Part shown: piece after piece, positions 25,344 through 36,109 of the stretch
How positions within the stretch are numbered: position 1 is the stretch's first letter
Layout: each line of letters begins with the position of its first letter
NCBI GenBank assembly: GCA_938035945.1
Contig: CALHOU010000095.1
Coordinates: 1-42,388 of the forward strand
Length of the DNA: 42,388 bases
Source: an uncultured Granulosicoccaceae bacterium
GTDB lineage: Bacteria; Pseudomonadota; Gammaproteobacteria; Granulosicoccales; Granulosicoccaceae
Direction of reading: 5' to 3'
Position numbers and translations under genes: made by a program
The notes under the pieces: model-generated
What the model saw: the letters and a program-made list of their open reading frames with translations, nothing else
Database searches by the model: none
Told to the model about the DNA's origin: nothing

Positions 25344-26055
25344 AGGGTAGAAACGGCGATACTAACGAATAAAGCATCTTATAACCGGTGTTCAATGCAA
25401 TCTCATTGATAACGGTTTCACTCGAAATCAATCCAGTGGATGGCGATAGCGGTGCTTGCGTCGGATCAATACCTGAATAAACAGCCAATGCACACAATGC
25501 AACGCCCACAATCAGCAATAACAAAGTTGAAAGTGGTGCTAACGGAAACCGGTATAAGCGACTCACTTCTAATCGCGCTGAATAGGCAATGATAATTAAA
25601 ACGGCAAGGATTAATCCGATTACCGCCGGAATCATGTACTTCGACCAGAGCCCTGCAAGCATTGCAACGGGATCGGAGATTGACATCAATACGGGTAAGT
25701 TTGGACGAACACCTTGCTCAGCCATAAAGTATGGGGTTATTAGTTCAGACACTACGAGAAAGATCATGCCCAGCATCAACAAAAACACGACGAGAAACTT
25801 CGCAAACTTTTTAGTCGCATCGAGCAACCCGAAAATACATCCAAATACGACCACCGGTAATAACAGGATTCCCATAAACGCCAAGTCATAACGCAAGCCC
25901 ATCACGAAGATATCGATTAATGCATTCGATTCCATCGCTTTAGGAAATTGCCATAACACATAAGCGGCACGAATCATCGTGAGTAGAAACACACCAATAA
26001 ATAGAAATAAGACTAAGTGTCGCAGTAAGTGCGTGGCCGACAATCTCGAATTCAT
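25342..26055 (-). CDS. Orphan LtaS/OpgB-like N-terminal membrane domain
   Basis: This 237-residue protein has five membrane segments and ends about 25 residues after a predicted periplasmic stretch. LRYDLAFMGILLLP, SELITPYFMAEQGVRPN and the final VINEIALNTGYKMLYSL block are typical of the membrane half of LtaS/OpgB-type phosphoglycerol transferases. Those enzymes continue into a sulfatase-fold catalytic domain of about 350-400 residues, which is wholly missing here. The ATG at 26055 has a TAGGT site five bases upstream and is preferred to the TTG at 26082. It lies 29 bases after glgX and probably shares its transcript. It may be a truncated pseudogene or a stand-alone membrane protein. Confidence 0.75.
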   Translation of the reverse strand: MNSRLSATHLLRHLVLFLFIGVFLLTMIRAAYVLWQFPKAMESNALIDIFVMGLRYDLAFMGILLLPVVVFGCIFGLLDATKKFAKFLVVFLLMLGMIFLVVSELITPYFMAEQGVRPNLPVLMSISDPVAMLAGLWSKYMIPAVIGLILAVLIIIAYSARLEVSRLYRFPLAPLSTLLLLIVGVALCALAVYSGIDPTQAPLSPSTGLISSETVINEIALNTGYKMLYSLVSPFLP

Positions 26056-26083
26056 TTCAGACCTACTAAAATTAAAAGCCAAA

Positions 26084-28246
26084 TTAGCTATTGACAGGAG
26101 TATAGCAGCGCAAAATTACAACGGAATCCGCTTGAACGACAACTTCGTGCGCAATCGTGGCTGGTGTGAATGCTTCTGCGAACGTATTGAGTATCAACTC
26201 CCAGCGAGCTCCTAAATTGGGCATATCCTGCACGCGAAAGTCCACGGCCTCATGGCCTAAGTTGAATAGGATTAATAGTGCATCCCCATCGTCTGTCTCG
26301 CCCATTGCGTTTTTCGCATCACTGGCATCACCTGGCAGCAGCAAGCCGAGAAATTGACTCTCTTGGTTATGCCAATCATCATCGGTCATTACTTGCGCCT
26401 GGCTGTTAAACCAGCAAACATCGGCAACACCCGTGGACTTTGAGGTATTGGTTGCGTGCAGAAAGTGTGGTCGGCGTAGTACCGGCTGACTGTGGCGTAT
26501 CGCGATCAACTGCTTTAAGAACTGCTGCAACTTTCTGTCAGCGCGCCTCGCTCGCCAATCTATCCAACCTATTGCATTGTCCTGGCAATAGGCGTTGTTG
26601 TTGCCTTGTTGAGAATTTCCAATCTCATCGCCACCCAATATCATAGGCACGCCTTGAGATATGATCAGGCAGGTGAGCAAGTTACGTTGCTTACGCGCTC
26701 GATTGGCATTGATATGCGGATCTTTTGTTTCCCCTTCATAACCACTGTTCGATGAATAGTTAGCCGAATGTCCATCACGGTTGTCTTCATTGTTAGCTTG
26801 ATTGTGCTTATGCGCATAGCTAACCAAATCCTTTAAGGTAAATCCATCATGCGAGGTTATAAAGTTAAGGCTCGATGCAGGGCTTCGTTGCGACCATTCA
26901 AACACATCGCTACTACCTAGTAAATTATTCGCAAACTCAGGCAAAAGTCCTTTTTCGCCGCCCCATATGCGGCGCATCGTGTCTCGGTATCGATCATTCC
27001 ATTCAGACCAACCACGTGGAAATTGACCAAGCTGATAGCCACCCATGCCAATATCCCAAGGCTCCGCAATGAGTTTGGTTTCACGAAGCTCAGGGTCCTG
27101 ACCAAGCGCATCAAAAAAACCACAACCCCGATCAAAGCCATGGAGTTCACGTCCCAGCACCGTAGCCAGATCAAAACGGAATCCATCAACATGCAGTTCG
27201 CTTGACCAATAGCGCAAACTATCCATCACCAATTGCATAACGCGTGGATGGGCAACGTTAACGGTATTGCCCGTACCCGTATCGTTCAAGTAAAAACGCT
27301 TATTATCGTTAAGGCGGTAATAAGACGCATTGTCAATGCCGCGAAAACTCAGTGTGGGGCCTAACTCAGAACCTTCGGCCGTGTGGTTGTAAACCACATC
27401 TAAAATCACTTCGATACCGGCGCGATGCAGCCCGCGAATCATGGCTCTGAATTCCAGTATCGGATCGGCCATCGCATAGCGATTGGCCAGCGCAAAAAAA
27501 CCAAGCGTGTTGTAGCCCCAATAATTACTCAAACCATTATCAATCGTGAAACTCTCATCAACAAACGCATGCACAGGCAGGAGCTCAACAGCAGTCACAC
27601 CCAAGTCCGTCAAGTGCCGCAGCACCGATGCTGACGCCAAAGCACTGTAGGTGCCTCGGCGTTTGCCTATCAACCCTGGAAAATAGCGAGTCAAGCCTTT
27701 GACATGCGCTTCATAAATGACACTGTCTACCATTGGGGTACGTGGGTGACGATCATTGCGCCACACAAATGAGTTGTCGACGACCATGCTTTTTGGCACG
27801 AAGGGGGCTGAATCTCGCGTATCAAACGATAGGTCGGCGTCAGCGTGCCCTAATTCAAAGCCATAGAGCTCGTCACACCAAACAAGTTCGCCATGCAATT
27901 GCCGCGCGTACGGGTCGATCAATAACTTGTGGGGGTTAAAGCGATGGCCATTGTACGGCTCATAAGGTCCGTGTACACGATAGCCATAAAGTTGGCCAGC
28001 TTCAGCATTGGGCAGATAACCATGCCAAACATCGTTGGTACGGCCCGGTAATTCGAGTCGTGCAAGTTCTCTTTCACCGGTTTCATTGAACAAGCACAGC
28101 TCTATTTTGGTGGCGTGCGCAGAAAACAGCGCGAAGTTAACACCCGCGGCGTCCGGTGTTGAACCAAACGGCGCGGGTTTACCCGGTAGTAGTTTTATAA
28201 GGCTTAGTCCGCGGCTGGCGGCTTGCCCAAGGGAGACAGATTCCAT
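26084..28246 (-). CDS. glgX: Glycogen debranching enzyme GlgX
   Basis: This 720-residue GH13 enzyme hydrolyses alpha-1,6 branches of phosphorylase-limited glycogen. An N-terminal CBM48 region (PFGSTPDAAGVNFALFS and onward) precedes the catalytic barrel. The catalytic residues are visible: Asp359 (DGFRFDLA, nucleophile), Glu395 (IAEPWD, acid/base) and Asp467 (TSHDGFTL). Length is normal for GlgX. Its ATG lies 43 bases inside the end of glgP, so the two are coupled. Together with GlgP it forms the breakdown arm, with the orphan membrane domain gene downstream. Confidence 0.96.
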   Translation of the reverse strand: MESVSLGQAASRGLSLIKLLPGKPAPFGSTPDAAGVNFALFSAHATKIELCLFNETGERELARLELPGRTNDVWHGYLPNAEAGQLYGYRVHGPYEPYNGHRFNPHKLLIDPYARQLHGELVWCDELYGFELGHADADLSFDTRDSAPFVPKSMVVDNSFVWRNDRHPRTPMVDSVIYEAHVKGLTRYFPGLIGKRRGTYSALASASVLRHLTDLGVTAVELLPVHAFVDESFTIDNGLSNYWGYNTLGFFALANRYAMADPILEFRAMIRGLHRAGIEVILDVVYNHTAEGSELGPTLSFRGIDNASYYRLNDNKRFYLNDTGTGNTVNVAHPRVMQLVMDSLRYWSSELHVDGFRFDLATVLGRELHGFDRGCGFFDALGQDPELRETKLIAEPWDIGMGGYQLGQFPRGWSEWNDRYRDTMRRIWGGEKGLLPEFANNLLGSSDVFEWSQRSPASSLNFITSHDGFTLKDLVSYAHKHNQANNEDNRDGHSANYSSNSGYEGETKDPHINANRARKQRNLLTCLIISQGVPMILGGDEIGNSQQGNNNAYCQDNAIGWIDWRARRADRKLQQFLKQLIAIRHSQPVLRRPHFLHATNTSKSTGVADVCWFNSQAQVMTDDDWHNQESQFLGLLLPGDASDAKNAMGETDDGDALLILFNLGHEAVDFRVQDMPNLGARWELILNTFAEAFTPATIAHEVVVQADSVVILRCYTPVNS

Positions 28247-30747
28247 ATGTCTCTATTGTAGTCGCGCATAGTGCGATCTGTAGAAAAACGGCCGCTATTA
28301 GCGGTATTTAACATACTCATGCGCGTCCACTTTTCCTGCTCTGCCCAACATGCCGAAACAGCGTTCTGAGCATCGATGTAGGCTGGAAAGTCGGCAATAG
28401 TCATCCACGCATCGTCGCTACTGGTGGCCGCATCAATCGCACGATGGACCAATTCCCCATCACCACAATCAAACATGCCAGATTCAAATGCTTGCAACAC
28501 CGCTTTGACGCGCGATTCAACGGCGATAACAGCGGACGGTGAGTAGTTTGGTCGCAGGGCTTCCACTTCATCAACACTGAGCCCGAAGCGAAAGAAATTT
28601 TCTTCGCCGACAGCTTCTAATATTTCCACGTTGGCACCATCCAGGGTACCAATGGTGAGCGCACCGTTCATCATAAACTTCATGTTGCCAGTGCCGGAGG
28701 CCTCTTTACCCGCGGTGGATATTTGTTCGGATAGATCAGCGGCTGGGGCAATGATTTCCATCGCCGACACATTATAGTCGGGTAAGAATACCAAACGCAG
28801 TTTGCCGGCCGTTCGCGGGTCGTTGTTGATGACAGACGCCACGTTATTGATAAGCTTGATAATGGCTTTGGCCATGTAGTAGCCGGGAGCTGCTTTACCC
28901 GCAATTAATATAAAACGCGGCGCTGCCCCCGCATCATTCCCTTCGACTATCTGCAAATATAAGTGCACCGCATGCAACGCACACAATAACTGTCGCTTGT
29001 ACTCATGCATGCGTTTAACCTGCACATCGAACAACATATCGGTCGACACCTCGATGCCGATTCGCTGTTGAACAAAATCAGCCAAGCGTTGTTTATTCTG
29101 CTGTTTCACATTCAGCCAACGCTTTTGCAATTGTGCATCATCAACCATTGGCGCAATTCGTTCTAGCTGATCAAGATCATTTACCCAGCCACCGCCAATG
29201 TTTTCGTTTAACAAAGCGCCAAGACCCGGATTACAATGCGCTAGCCAACGCCGTTGCGTAACCCCGTTGGTCTTATTGTTGAATCGCTCTGGCCAAAGCA
29301 TAAAGAAATCTTTGAATAAACCTTTTTGCAAAAGATCAGAATGCAGCTGCGCCACACCATTGATGGAGAAACTTCCAACGATTGCCAAATGCGCCATACG
29401 CACAACCGGCGATTCATCAAAGGAGACGATGGACATGTGCGCTTGCTTAGCAGAATCGCCGGGCCACTCTCTGGCCACTTGCAGTAGAAAGCGACGATTG
29501 ATTTCTTGAATGATCTCCATCGGCCGCGGCAACAATTCTTCTAGCATATGTAACGACCAGCATTCCAAGGCTTCGGGCAGCAGCGTGTGATTGGTATAGG
29601 CCAAACAGCGTGTGACCACTGTCCACGCATCGTCCCATGTCATACCATGATCATCAATTAACAAGCGCATCAGCTCGGCCACGGCCAAACTGGGGTGCGT
29701 GTCATTCATTTGAAAGCAATGTTTGTCAGCAAACCCTTCGAAGTCATCATGAGTTCCTAACCAAATCCGAATCGCATCTTGCAAACTTGCCGAAACTAAA
29801 AAATATTGTTGACGTAGTCGCAATACTTTACCGTTCTCACTGCTGTCGTTCGGGTACAACACCATAGTGATATTTTCAGCAGCCGTTTTTGCCGACACGG
29901 CTTCTGCGTAACCGCCTGCGTTGAATTCAGATAAATCAAATTCATCCGTGGCCGATGCCGACCATAAACGCAAGGTATTAACAACATCGTTACCGTTGCC
30001 TGGCACGGGCACATCGAACGGTACCGCCAGCACTTCGTCGTTGGTTTGCCATTCACGTCGATCAGGTGAACCACCGGTTGAATCCGCTTGAACGTGACCA
30101 CCAAAACGCACCACACACGTGTGCTCGGCTCGTTCAATTTCCCAGACGTGGCCATCACGCAACCAATTGTCAGGCTTTTCGATTTGATGACCGTCTTCTA
30201 TTTCTTGTCTGAACATGCCATAGCGATAACGCAAGCCATAACCGGTCACGGGTAAGCCCAGAGACGCACAACTATCGAGAAAGCATGCGGCCAATCGCCC
30301 TAGCCCACCATTCCCCAAACCTGCGTCGTGTTCTAGAGTTTCAAGCTCTTCCAACTCCATCCCTAATTGATTTAAGGCTTGTCGCACAGGCTCAATCAAA
30401 TCTAAATTTTGCACAGCGTTTGATAAGGATCGTCCCATTAAAAATTCGAGCGACATATAACAAGTGCGGCGGATATCACGGCTTTCGGTTTCTGCGCGAG
30501 TGATGCGCCACTGGTCCATTAAGCGATCACGCACTGCCAATGCCAGTGCACTGTACAAGGCGTGCGGTGGCGCATTGTCGACATCCCGACCCAGTGTGTG
30601 TGAAAAATGCTGCACAATTGATTTTTTTAACGCATCAACATCATCCCCCACAGATTCGGTTCCGGCCTGCCAAACGGCGGCGTTCGTGATCAGTTCTCTA
30701 GCCTGTTTTTGCGTGTGCGCGTTGTGCTTGTTCAAGTTTGCAGCCAT
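28204..30747 (-). CDS. glgP: Glycogen phosphorylase GlgP
   Basis: This 847-residue GT35 enzyme releases glucose-1-phosphate from glycogen non-reducing ends. The pyridoxal-phosphate block EASGTGNMKFMMNGALTIGT is intact, with the Schiff-base Lys at about 690. The N-terminal YMSLEFLMGRSLSNA, GNGGLGRLAACFLDS and QMNDTHPSLAVAELMR blocks are typical. Length is close to other bacterial maltodextrin/glycogen phosphorylases. I see no Shine-Dalgarno site before the ATG. The gene is divergent from glgC with 133 bases between, so breakdown and synthesis arms may share regulation from that region. Confidence 0.97.
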   Translation of the reverse strand: MAANLNKHNAHTQKQARELITNAAVWQAGTESVGDDVDALKKSIVQHFSHTLGRDVDNAPPHALYSALALAVRDRLMDQWRITRAETESRDIRRTCYMSLEFLMGRSLSNAVQNLDLIEPVRQALNQLGMELEELETLEHDAGLGNGGLGRLAACFLDSCASLGLPVTGYGLRYRYGMFRQEIEDGHQIEKPDNWLRDGHVWEIERAEHTCVVRFGGHVQADSTGGSPDRREWQTNDEVLAVPFDVPVPGNGNDVVNTLRLWSASATDEFDLSEFNAGGYAEAVSAKTAAENITMVLYPNDSSENGKVLRLRQQYFLVSASLQDAIRIWLGTHDDFEGFADKHCFQMNDTHPSLAVAELMRLLIDDHGMTWDDAWTVVTRCLAYTNHTLLPEALECWSLHMLEELLPRPMEIIQEINRRFLLQVAREWPGDSAKQAHMSIVSFDESPVVRMAHLAIVGSFSINGVAQLHSDLLQKGLFKDFFMLWPERFNNKTNGVTQRRWLAHCNPGLGALLNENIGGGWVNDLDQLERIAPMVDDAQLQKRWLNVKQQNKQRLADFVQQRIGIEVSTDMLFDVQVKRMHEYKRQLLCALHAVHLYLQIVEGNDAGAAPRFILIAGKAAPGYYMAKAIIKLINNVASVINNDPRTAGKLRLVFLPDYNVSAMEIIAPAADLSEQISTAGKEASGTGNMKFMMNGALTIGTLDGANVEILEAVGEENFFRFGLSVDEVEALRPNYSPSAVIAVESRVKAVLQAFESGMFDCGDGELVHRAIDAATSSDDAWMTIADFPAYIDAQNAVSACWAEQEKWTRMSMLNTANSGRFSTDRTMRDYNRDIWNLSPLGKPPAAD

Positions 30748-30880
30748 GTTATTTTTTTGGGAATTGGTCGTGGTAAATCAAGTCGGTGTAAGAGTAGCAG
30801 CACTTCGACGTGTCTATTCAATAGTTAGCGTCTGTTGGCGGATTTTTTAAAATTGCTTTGAAAATAACCGCTCTCGTTAT
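30748..30880. promoter_or_regulatory. Divergent glgP/glgC regulatory region
   Basis: This short region must drive both glycogen arms. For glgC, TTGCTT (30853-30858) and TTATAT (30877-30882) are 18 bases apart. That would start transcription near 30889, which would favour the second in-frame ATG of glgC at 30914. No clear operator was seen. Confidence 0.35.
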
Positions 30881-32179
30881 ATGCTGATTGAGAAACATTT
30901 GGACACATTGTTTATGAGCCAGCACGAAGAACGCAACATTTCTCGCCTAGCCAAGCAAACGCTTGCCCTTATTCTCGCTGGCGGTCAAGGTAGTCGATTA
31001 TACGAACTTACTGACTGGCGGGCCAAACCAGCAGTGCCATTCGGCGGTAAATTCCGCATTATCGACTTTCCTTTGTCAAATTGCATTAACTCGGGCATTC
31101 GACGCGTCGGTGTCATCACACAATACAAATCCCACTCTTTGGTTCGGCACATTATTCGAGGTTGGTCGGGTTTTAAACCTGAGTTTGGCGAGTTCGTAGA
31201 GGTTCTGCCCGCCTCTAAAAGAATCGATGAGCAATGGTACAAGGGCACAGCCGATGCGGTATTTCAGAATCTGGATATCATTCGCCGTCAACAACCTGAG
31301 TATGTACTGATACTGGGTGGCGATCACATTTACAAAATGGACTATGGCCCACTGGTGGCATCCCATACAACTGAACAAGCTGACATGACAGTGTGCTGCA
31401 TTGAAGTGGATGCAGCAGAGGCCGCTGGCGCATTTGGTGTTATCACCGTCGATGAAAACAACCGCGTCTTGGCATTCGATGAAAAACCCGCTGTGCCTGC
31501 TGAAATTCCTGGCAAACCGGGTCGAGTGTTAGCATCGATGGGCAACTATGTTTTTAACCGAGATTTTCTCTACGAGCAACTTGTACGCGATGCCGATGAT
31601 CCTAAAAGTTCGCACGACTTTGGTTCTGATTTACTGCCGCATATGGTTGAAAAGTATCGCGTGTATGCCTACCCGATGGGTAAAGGGGACGGTCGCACAT
31701 ACTGGCGTGATGTGGGCACGCTCGATGCGTTCTGGTCGGCGAACATGGAGTTACTGGAGTTCGAACCTGAACTCGACTTGTATGACAAAGTTTGGCCGAT
31801 CTATACACACCAGGAACAACTTCCACCAGCGAAGTTTATCCATGATGATGAAGACCGACGTGGCATGGCTATCCATTGCACGGTGTCTGGCGGCTGTATT
31901 GTTTCCGGTGCGAATATTAAGAATTCGGTGTTATTTTCGAATGTAGATGCACGATCTTACAGCTCCGTTGAAAACTCGGTCGTGCTTCCGGATGTCAGCA
32001 TTCAAAGGCATTGTAAAATCCGAAATGCCATTATCGACGTCGGCTGCGTGATACCAGAAAACATGGAAATTGGCTTCGATGTTGAAAAAGACAAAGCCGC
32101 AGGCTTTCGGGTCACGGAAAATGGCATAACTCTTGTGACTCCAGACCATCTCGGCCAGACGCTACACAGGATACGCTAG
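30881..32179 (+). CDS. glgC: Glucose-1-phosphate adenylyltransferase GlgC
   Basis: This 432-residue enzyme makes ADP-glucose, the committed step of bacterial glycogen synthesis. [19 protein letters not shown] gives the nucleotide pyrophosphorylase loop, [15 protein letters not shown] contains a conserved activator/substrate Lys region, and [11 protein letters not shown] and [12 protein letters not shown] (metal Asp) follow. The C-terminal part, with [20 protein letters not shown], is the left-handed beta-helix used in tetramer regulation. The first ATG at 30881 has no ribosome-binding site and lies in a possible -10 box; the ATG at 30914 (MSQHEER) is a good alternative. It begins the glgC-glgA-glgB synthesis operon. 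Confidence 0.97.
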   Translation: MLIEKHLDTLFMSQHEERNISRLAKQTLALILAGGQGSRLYELTDWRAKPAVPFGGKFRIIDFPLSNCINSGIRRVGVITQYKSHSLVRHIIRGWSGFKPEFGEFVEVLPASKRIDEQWYKGTADAVFQNLDIIRRQQPEYVLILGGDHIYKMDYGPLVASHTTEQADMTVCCIEVDAAEAAGAFGVITVDENNRVLAFDEKPAVPAEIPGKPGRVLASMGNYVFNRDFLYEQLVRDADDPKSSHDFGSDLLPHMVEKYRVYAYPMGKGDGRTYWRDVGTLDAFWSANMELLEFEPELDLYDKVWPIYTHQEQLPPAKFIHDDEDRRGMAIHCTVSGGCIVSGANIKNSVLFSNVDARSYSSVENSVVLPDVSIQRHCKIRNAIIDVGCVIPENMEIGFDVEKDKAAGFRVTENGITLVTPDHLGQTLHRIR

Positions 32180-32221
32180 CGCACCTGGATCAACCGTATT
32201 ACTGGGAAAATACCCTCGGCT

Positions 32222-33784
32222 ATGCCGCAACATCCGCACATCTGCATGCTAGCAGCTGAAAATGACGTAATCCCAGGCGCCAAAGTTGGTGGCATCGGTG
32301 ATGTTGTGCGCGACATCCCTAAAGCCTTAAGTGACGCTGGCGCAAGTGTAACTGTGCTTATTCCCGCCTACGGTGCGTTTCACACACTGCCCGGTTCCAA
32401 GTTTGTCGATGACGTTGAAACTGAGTTTGCTGGGATCAACGAAAAAGTTGAAGTCTATGAGTTGTTCGCCAACCGCGACGCTGGTGTTCGCTATCTGGTT
32501 TTGCATCACCCGGATTTTGCCGCCTGTGGCGCTGGCGAGGTGTATTGTGACGACCCAAGCGACCGACCTTTTGCTACGGATGCTAATAAGTTTGCCTTGT
32601 TTTGTGCTGGCGCTCTACAAACCGTCATCGATAAGGTGGTCAGCGATGTTGACGTATTGCACCTGCACGATTGGCATGCTGGATTCGCTACAATATTGCG
32701 CGAGTTCGACCCAAACTTTGCCAGTTTAAAAGACTGTCGCGTGGTGTTCAGTATTCATAATCTTGCCATGCAAGGTATACGTCCATTCACCGGCGATACA
32801 TCCTCATTAAAACAATGGTATCCGCAGCTTTATTACAACGCTAATAAGATCGCCGACCCGCGATGGCTTGACTGTGTAAACCCGGTTGCCGCATCCATTC
32901 GGCTTGCTGATATCGTGCACACAGTGTCACCATCATATAGTCTGGAAATTATTCAACCCAATGCGCCCGAACGTGGTTTTCATGGTGGTGAGGGACTTGA
33001 ACGGGACTTACAACAGTGCGCTGCACGCAACGCTCTTGTCGGCATCGTGAATGGCATTGATTACGACAAGCAGATTGCTGAGCGCATGCCATGGCACTCT
33101 ATGATGAGCGTCATCGGAGACGCACTCTTAAGCTGGTTAGGTGAAAGTAGCACGATCAGCACGGCTGACTATGTTGCGCATCAACGCACGCAGCAATGGT
33201 TAAGCAGTAACCGTCCCCGTCACGTTTTTACCAGTGTCGGCAGGCTGACCGAACAAAAAATGGCTCTGTTATTACAGCCCACAACAGATGACAACACCGT
33301 ACTCGACGACTTACTCACTGGTTTGCAGGAGCGTGGCGTTTTCATATTGTTAGGCTCCGGCGACCCAGAGCTTGAGGCACTTTGCAGAAAAAGCGCCTCA
33401 AAACACACAAACTTTCTATTTCTGAATCGCTACGCGCAATCACTATCCGACATGTTATTTGCTAATGGTGATGTTTTTTTAATGCCAAGCTCGTTCGAGC
33501 CTTGTGGTATTAGCCAAATGCTGGCCATGCGGCACGCACAACCTTGCATTGTGCATGCAGTCGGTGGATTGCGCGATACAATAACCAACAATATAGATGG
33601 CTTTCATTTTGAAGGCGATTCAGTCGCGCAACAAGTCGAGGGCTTGCAGCAGTGCATTCAACAGGTGCTTGAGTTACGTGAACAACATCCGGAGCAATTT
33701 CGTTTGATCGCCGCCGCTGCAAAAGAAAAACGCTTTCTATGGAGCGACAGCGCCAAGCAATACTTAAGTGAACTGTACTCGTGA
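32222..33784 (+). CDS. glgA: Glycogen synthase GlgA
   Basis: This 520-residue GT5 enzyme transfers glucose from ADP-glucose to growing alpha-1,4-glucan. The N-terminal ADP-glucose loop reads KVGGIGDVV, the form seen in starch-synthase-like and cyanobacterial enzymes rather than the KTGGLADV of enteric Glg[27 protein letters not shown] and the catalytic [12 protein letters not shown] block (Glu) are present. It is about 40 residues longer than Escherichia coli GlgA. It lies 42 bases after glgC and overlaps the start of glgB by four bases (GTGA). Confidence 0.96.
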   Translation: MPQHPHICMLAAENDVIPGAKVGGIGDVVRDIPKALSDAGASVTVLIPAYGAFHTLPGSKFVDDVETEFAGINEKVEVYELFANRDAGVRYLVLHHPDFAACGAGEVYCDDPSDRPFATDANKFALFCAGALQTVIDKVVSDVDVLHLHDWHAGFATILREFDPNFASLKDCRVVFSIHNLAMQGIRPFTGDTSSLKQWYPQLYYNANKIADPRWLDCVNPVAASIRLADIVHTVSPSYSLEIIQPNAPERGFHGGEGLERDLQQCAARNALVGIVNGIDYDKQIAERMPWHSMMSVIGDALLSWLGESSTISTADYVAHQRTQQWLSSNRPRHVFTSVGRLTEQKMALLLQPTTDDNTVLDDLLTGLQERGVFILLGSGDPELEALCRKSASKHTNFLFLNRYAQSLSDMLFANGDVFLMPSSFEPCGISQMLAMRHAQPCIVHAVGGLRDTITNNIDGFHFEGDSVAQQVEGLQQCIQQVLELREQHPEQFRLIAAAAKEKRFLWSDSAKQYLSELYS

Positions 33785-35955
33785 ACCAGGCTATGAATGC
33801 ACGCACTATCGAAGAGATTATCCACGGCCAGCATCGCGACCCGTTTTCTATTCTGGGCATACACAGCATAAAGTCTGGATACGTTGTGCGTAGCTTTAAT
33901 CCTAAGGCGCAAAGCGCCAGCGTCATCGACAGCACAGGTTCACGGCACGCCATGATGGCTGTCTCAAGCAGTGGTTTGTTTGAAGTTGAACTAGAAACAC
34001 ATCCCGGCGTGTATCAATTCGAATTTGTTGCCGATGAACACACTTGGCAAATGCATGATCCCTATGCATTTTCTTCTGCCATCGGTGAGCTCGACCATCA
34101 CTTATTCGGCGAAGGCACACATCAGCAGTTGTACACAATCTTGGGCTCTCATCTCACCAGCCTAAACGGTGTACATGGCGTGCACTTTGGTGTCTGGGCA
34201 CCGAATGCAAAACGTGTGAGCGTGATCGGTGAATTTAACGATTGGGACGGACGTGTACATTGTATGCGCAAGCACCCTAGCACGGGTATTTGGGATATTT
34301 TTATCCCAGCACTAACAAATATCACTTTATATAAATACGAGGTTGTTGACGACGCCGGTGCCGTGCTTCCGCTGAAAAATGACCCCTATGCGCCTTACTT
34401 CGAACAACCGCCTGGAAATGCTTCGATTGTTTTTAACAGCGAATTTATCTGGTCAGACGATGAGTACCTTGAAAACCGACGTCAGCACGATCCAAAAGAG
34501 TCGCCGATCGCTATCTATGAAGTACACGCAGGTTCATGGCAACGACACTCTGATGATCGATCACTAACCTATCGAGAGCTTGCCGATAAGCTCATAGCTT
34601 ACGTGATTCAAAATAATTTTACGCACATAGAGTTAATGCCCATCACCGAGCATCCGTTTACCGGTTCCTGGGGTTACCAACCGATTGGTTTATATGCTCC
34701 TACCTCGCGCTTTGGCAGCCCAGATGATTTTCGCTACTTTGTTGATCGCTGCCATGCCGAAAACATTGGTGTGATTATGGATTGGGTGCCGGCTCACTTT
34801 CCAACCGATGAACATGGACTTGGCTTATTTGATGGCACGCATCTGTATGAGCATGCCGACCCGCGACAAGGCTTTCATCAGGATTGGGAGACTCTTATTT
34901 ATAACTACGGCCGCCGGGAAGTGGCAAACTACCTTTATAGCAACGCCGTTTATTGGATAAGAGAATTTCATCTCGATGGATTACGAGTTGATGCGGTGGC
35001 GTCAATGTTATACCTAGACTACTCACGGGAAGAGGGTCAATGGATTCCAAATCAACATGGTGGTCGTGAAAATTTAGAGGCGATGGCGTTTTTGAAACGT
35101 ATGAATGAATTGGTCCATGCCGAAGGTGGCATTACGCTGGCTGAAGAATCAACTTCTTTTCCAGGTGTCAGTCATCCGCAGCAAGAGAACGGATTAGGTT
35201 TTACGTTTAAATGGAATATGGGATGGATGCATGACACGCTCAGCTATATCAGCAAAGACTCGGCCTACCGCAAATACCATCATAATGATCTGACCTTTGG
35301 CCTAACCTACGCGTTTAGCGAAAACTTCTTACTGCCAATTTCGCACGATGAAGTGGTGTATGGAAAAGGTTCGTTGCTGGGCAAGATGCCAGGTGATGAA
35401 TGGCAACGCTATGCAAACTTACGAGCATTTTTTGCATACATGTATATGTATCCAGGCAAAAAGCTCATGTTCATGGGCAGCGAAATTGCCCAGCAAGCAG
35501 AATGGTCACACGACAGCCAAGTGCATTGGAACTTGTTGGACAGTGATGCCAATAAAAATATGCTCACCCTCGTGCGCGATCTGAATAATCTGTATCAATC
35601 ACAGCCCTCGCTATATGAAGGTGACTGCAACGCTGACGGTTTTGATTGGATTGATTGTGCTGATGCAGAACAAAGTGTGATTAGCTTTTATCGATATGCC
35701 TCTGGCAACCGTGCCGATAAGACCATCGTTGTCTGCAACTTCACACCAGTACCAAGACACGATTATAAAATCGGCATTGATGATGCCGGTGAATATGTAG
35801 AAGTTCTGAACACCGACGCCGCCTTTTATGGTGGAACCGACACAGGCAATCTGGGCCGTGTTACCAGCGACGCTGAGCCGTGTCACGGAAGAGCAAATTC
35901 TCTATCACTGACTTTGCCTGCATTGAGCGTGATTGCCTTACGCCGTCATGCTTAA
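33781..35955 (+). CDS. glgB: 1,4-alpha-glucan branching enzyme GlgB
   Basis: This 724-residue GH13 enzyme creates alpha-1,6 branches in glycogen. It has an N-terminal glucan-binding region, a CBM48 ([22 protein letters not shown], about 136-157) and the catalytic barrel with Asp404 (GLRVDAVAS, nucleophile), Glu455 (LAEEST, acid/base) and the [12 protein letters not shown] block with the transition-state Asp. Length matches standard GlgB. The GTG start overlaps the glgA stop; an ATG four codons later (33793) is also possible. It ends the synthesis operon. Confidence 0.97.
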   Translation: MNQAMNARTIEEIIHGQHRDPFSILGIHSIKSGYVVRSFNPKAQSASVIDSTGSRHAMMAVSSSGLFEVELETHPGVYQFEFVADEHTWQMHDPYAFSSAIGELDHHLFGEGTHQQLYTILGSHLTSLNGVHGVHFGVWAPNAKRVSVIGEFNDWDGRVHCMRKHPSTGIWDIFIPALTNITLYKYEVVDDAGAVLPLKNDPYAPYFEQPPGNASIVFNSEFIWSDDEYLENRRQHDPKESPIAIYEVHAGSWQRHSDDRSLTYRELADKLIAYVIQNNFTHIELMPITEHPFTGSWGYQPIGLYAPTSRFGSPDDFRYFVDRCHAENIGVIMDWVPAHFPTDEHGLGLFDGTHLYEHADPRQGFHQDWETLIYNYGRREVANYLYSNAVYWIREFHLDGLRVDAVASMLYLDYSREEGQWIPNQHGGRENLEAMAFLKRMNELVHAEGGITLAEESTSFPGVSHPQQENGLGFTFKWNMGWMHDTLSYISKDSAYRKYHHNDLTFGLTYAFSENFLLPISHDEVVYGKGSLLGKMPGDEWQRYANLRAFFAYMYMYPGKKLMFMGSEIAQQAEWSHDSQVHWNLLDSDANKNMLTLVRDLNNLYQSQPSLYEGDCNADGFDWIDCADAEQSVISFYRYASGNRADKTIVVCNFTPVPRHDYKIGIDDAGEYVEVLNTDAAFYGGTDTGNLGRVTSDAEPCHGRANSLSLTLPALSVIALRRHA

Positions 35956-36060
35956 TTGACGCTCATTTGATCAATAATCGACCAAATCAAGGAGCGATAC
36001 TGCAGATCGCGCTCTCTCATGGCGATTGCGTCGCAGTTCTTTCCTCGTTCCGAGCTAACC

Positions 36061-36087
36061 TTGATACAATTTGGCCGATTCTAGAAT
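36061..36087 (+). promoter_or_regulatory. Candidate promoter for OmpA-like gene
   Basis: TTGATA (36061-36066) and TAGAAT (36082-36087) are 15 bases apart, immediately upstream of the ATG at 36110. The spacing is short, so this is tentative. Confidence 0.28.
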
Positions 36088-36109
36088 TAGCCAAAGATCT
36101 TTCACGCCT

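Noticed and set aside
26875..27205. Several plus-strand frames opposite glgX and glgP.
   Set aside because: They are antisense shadows of two well-conserved genes and show no independent protein features.
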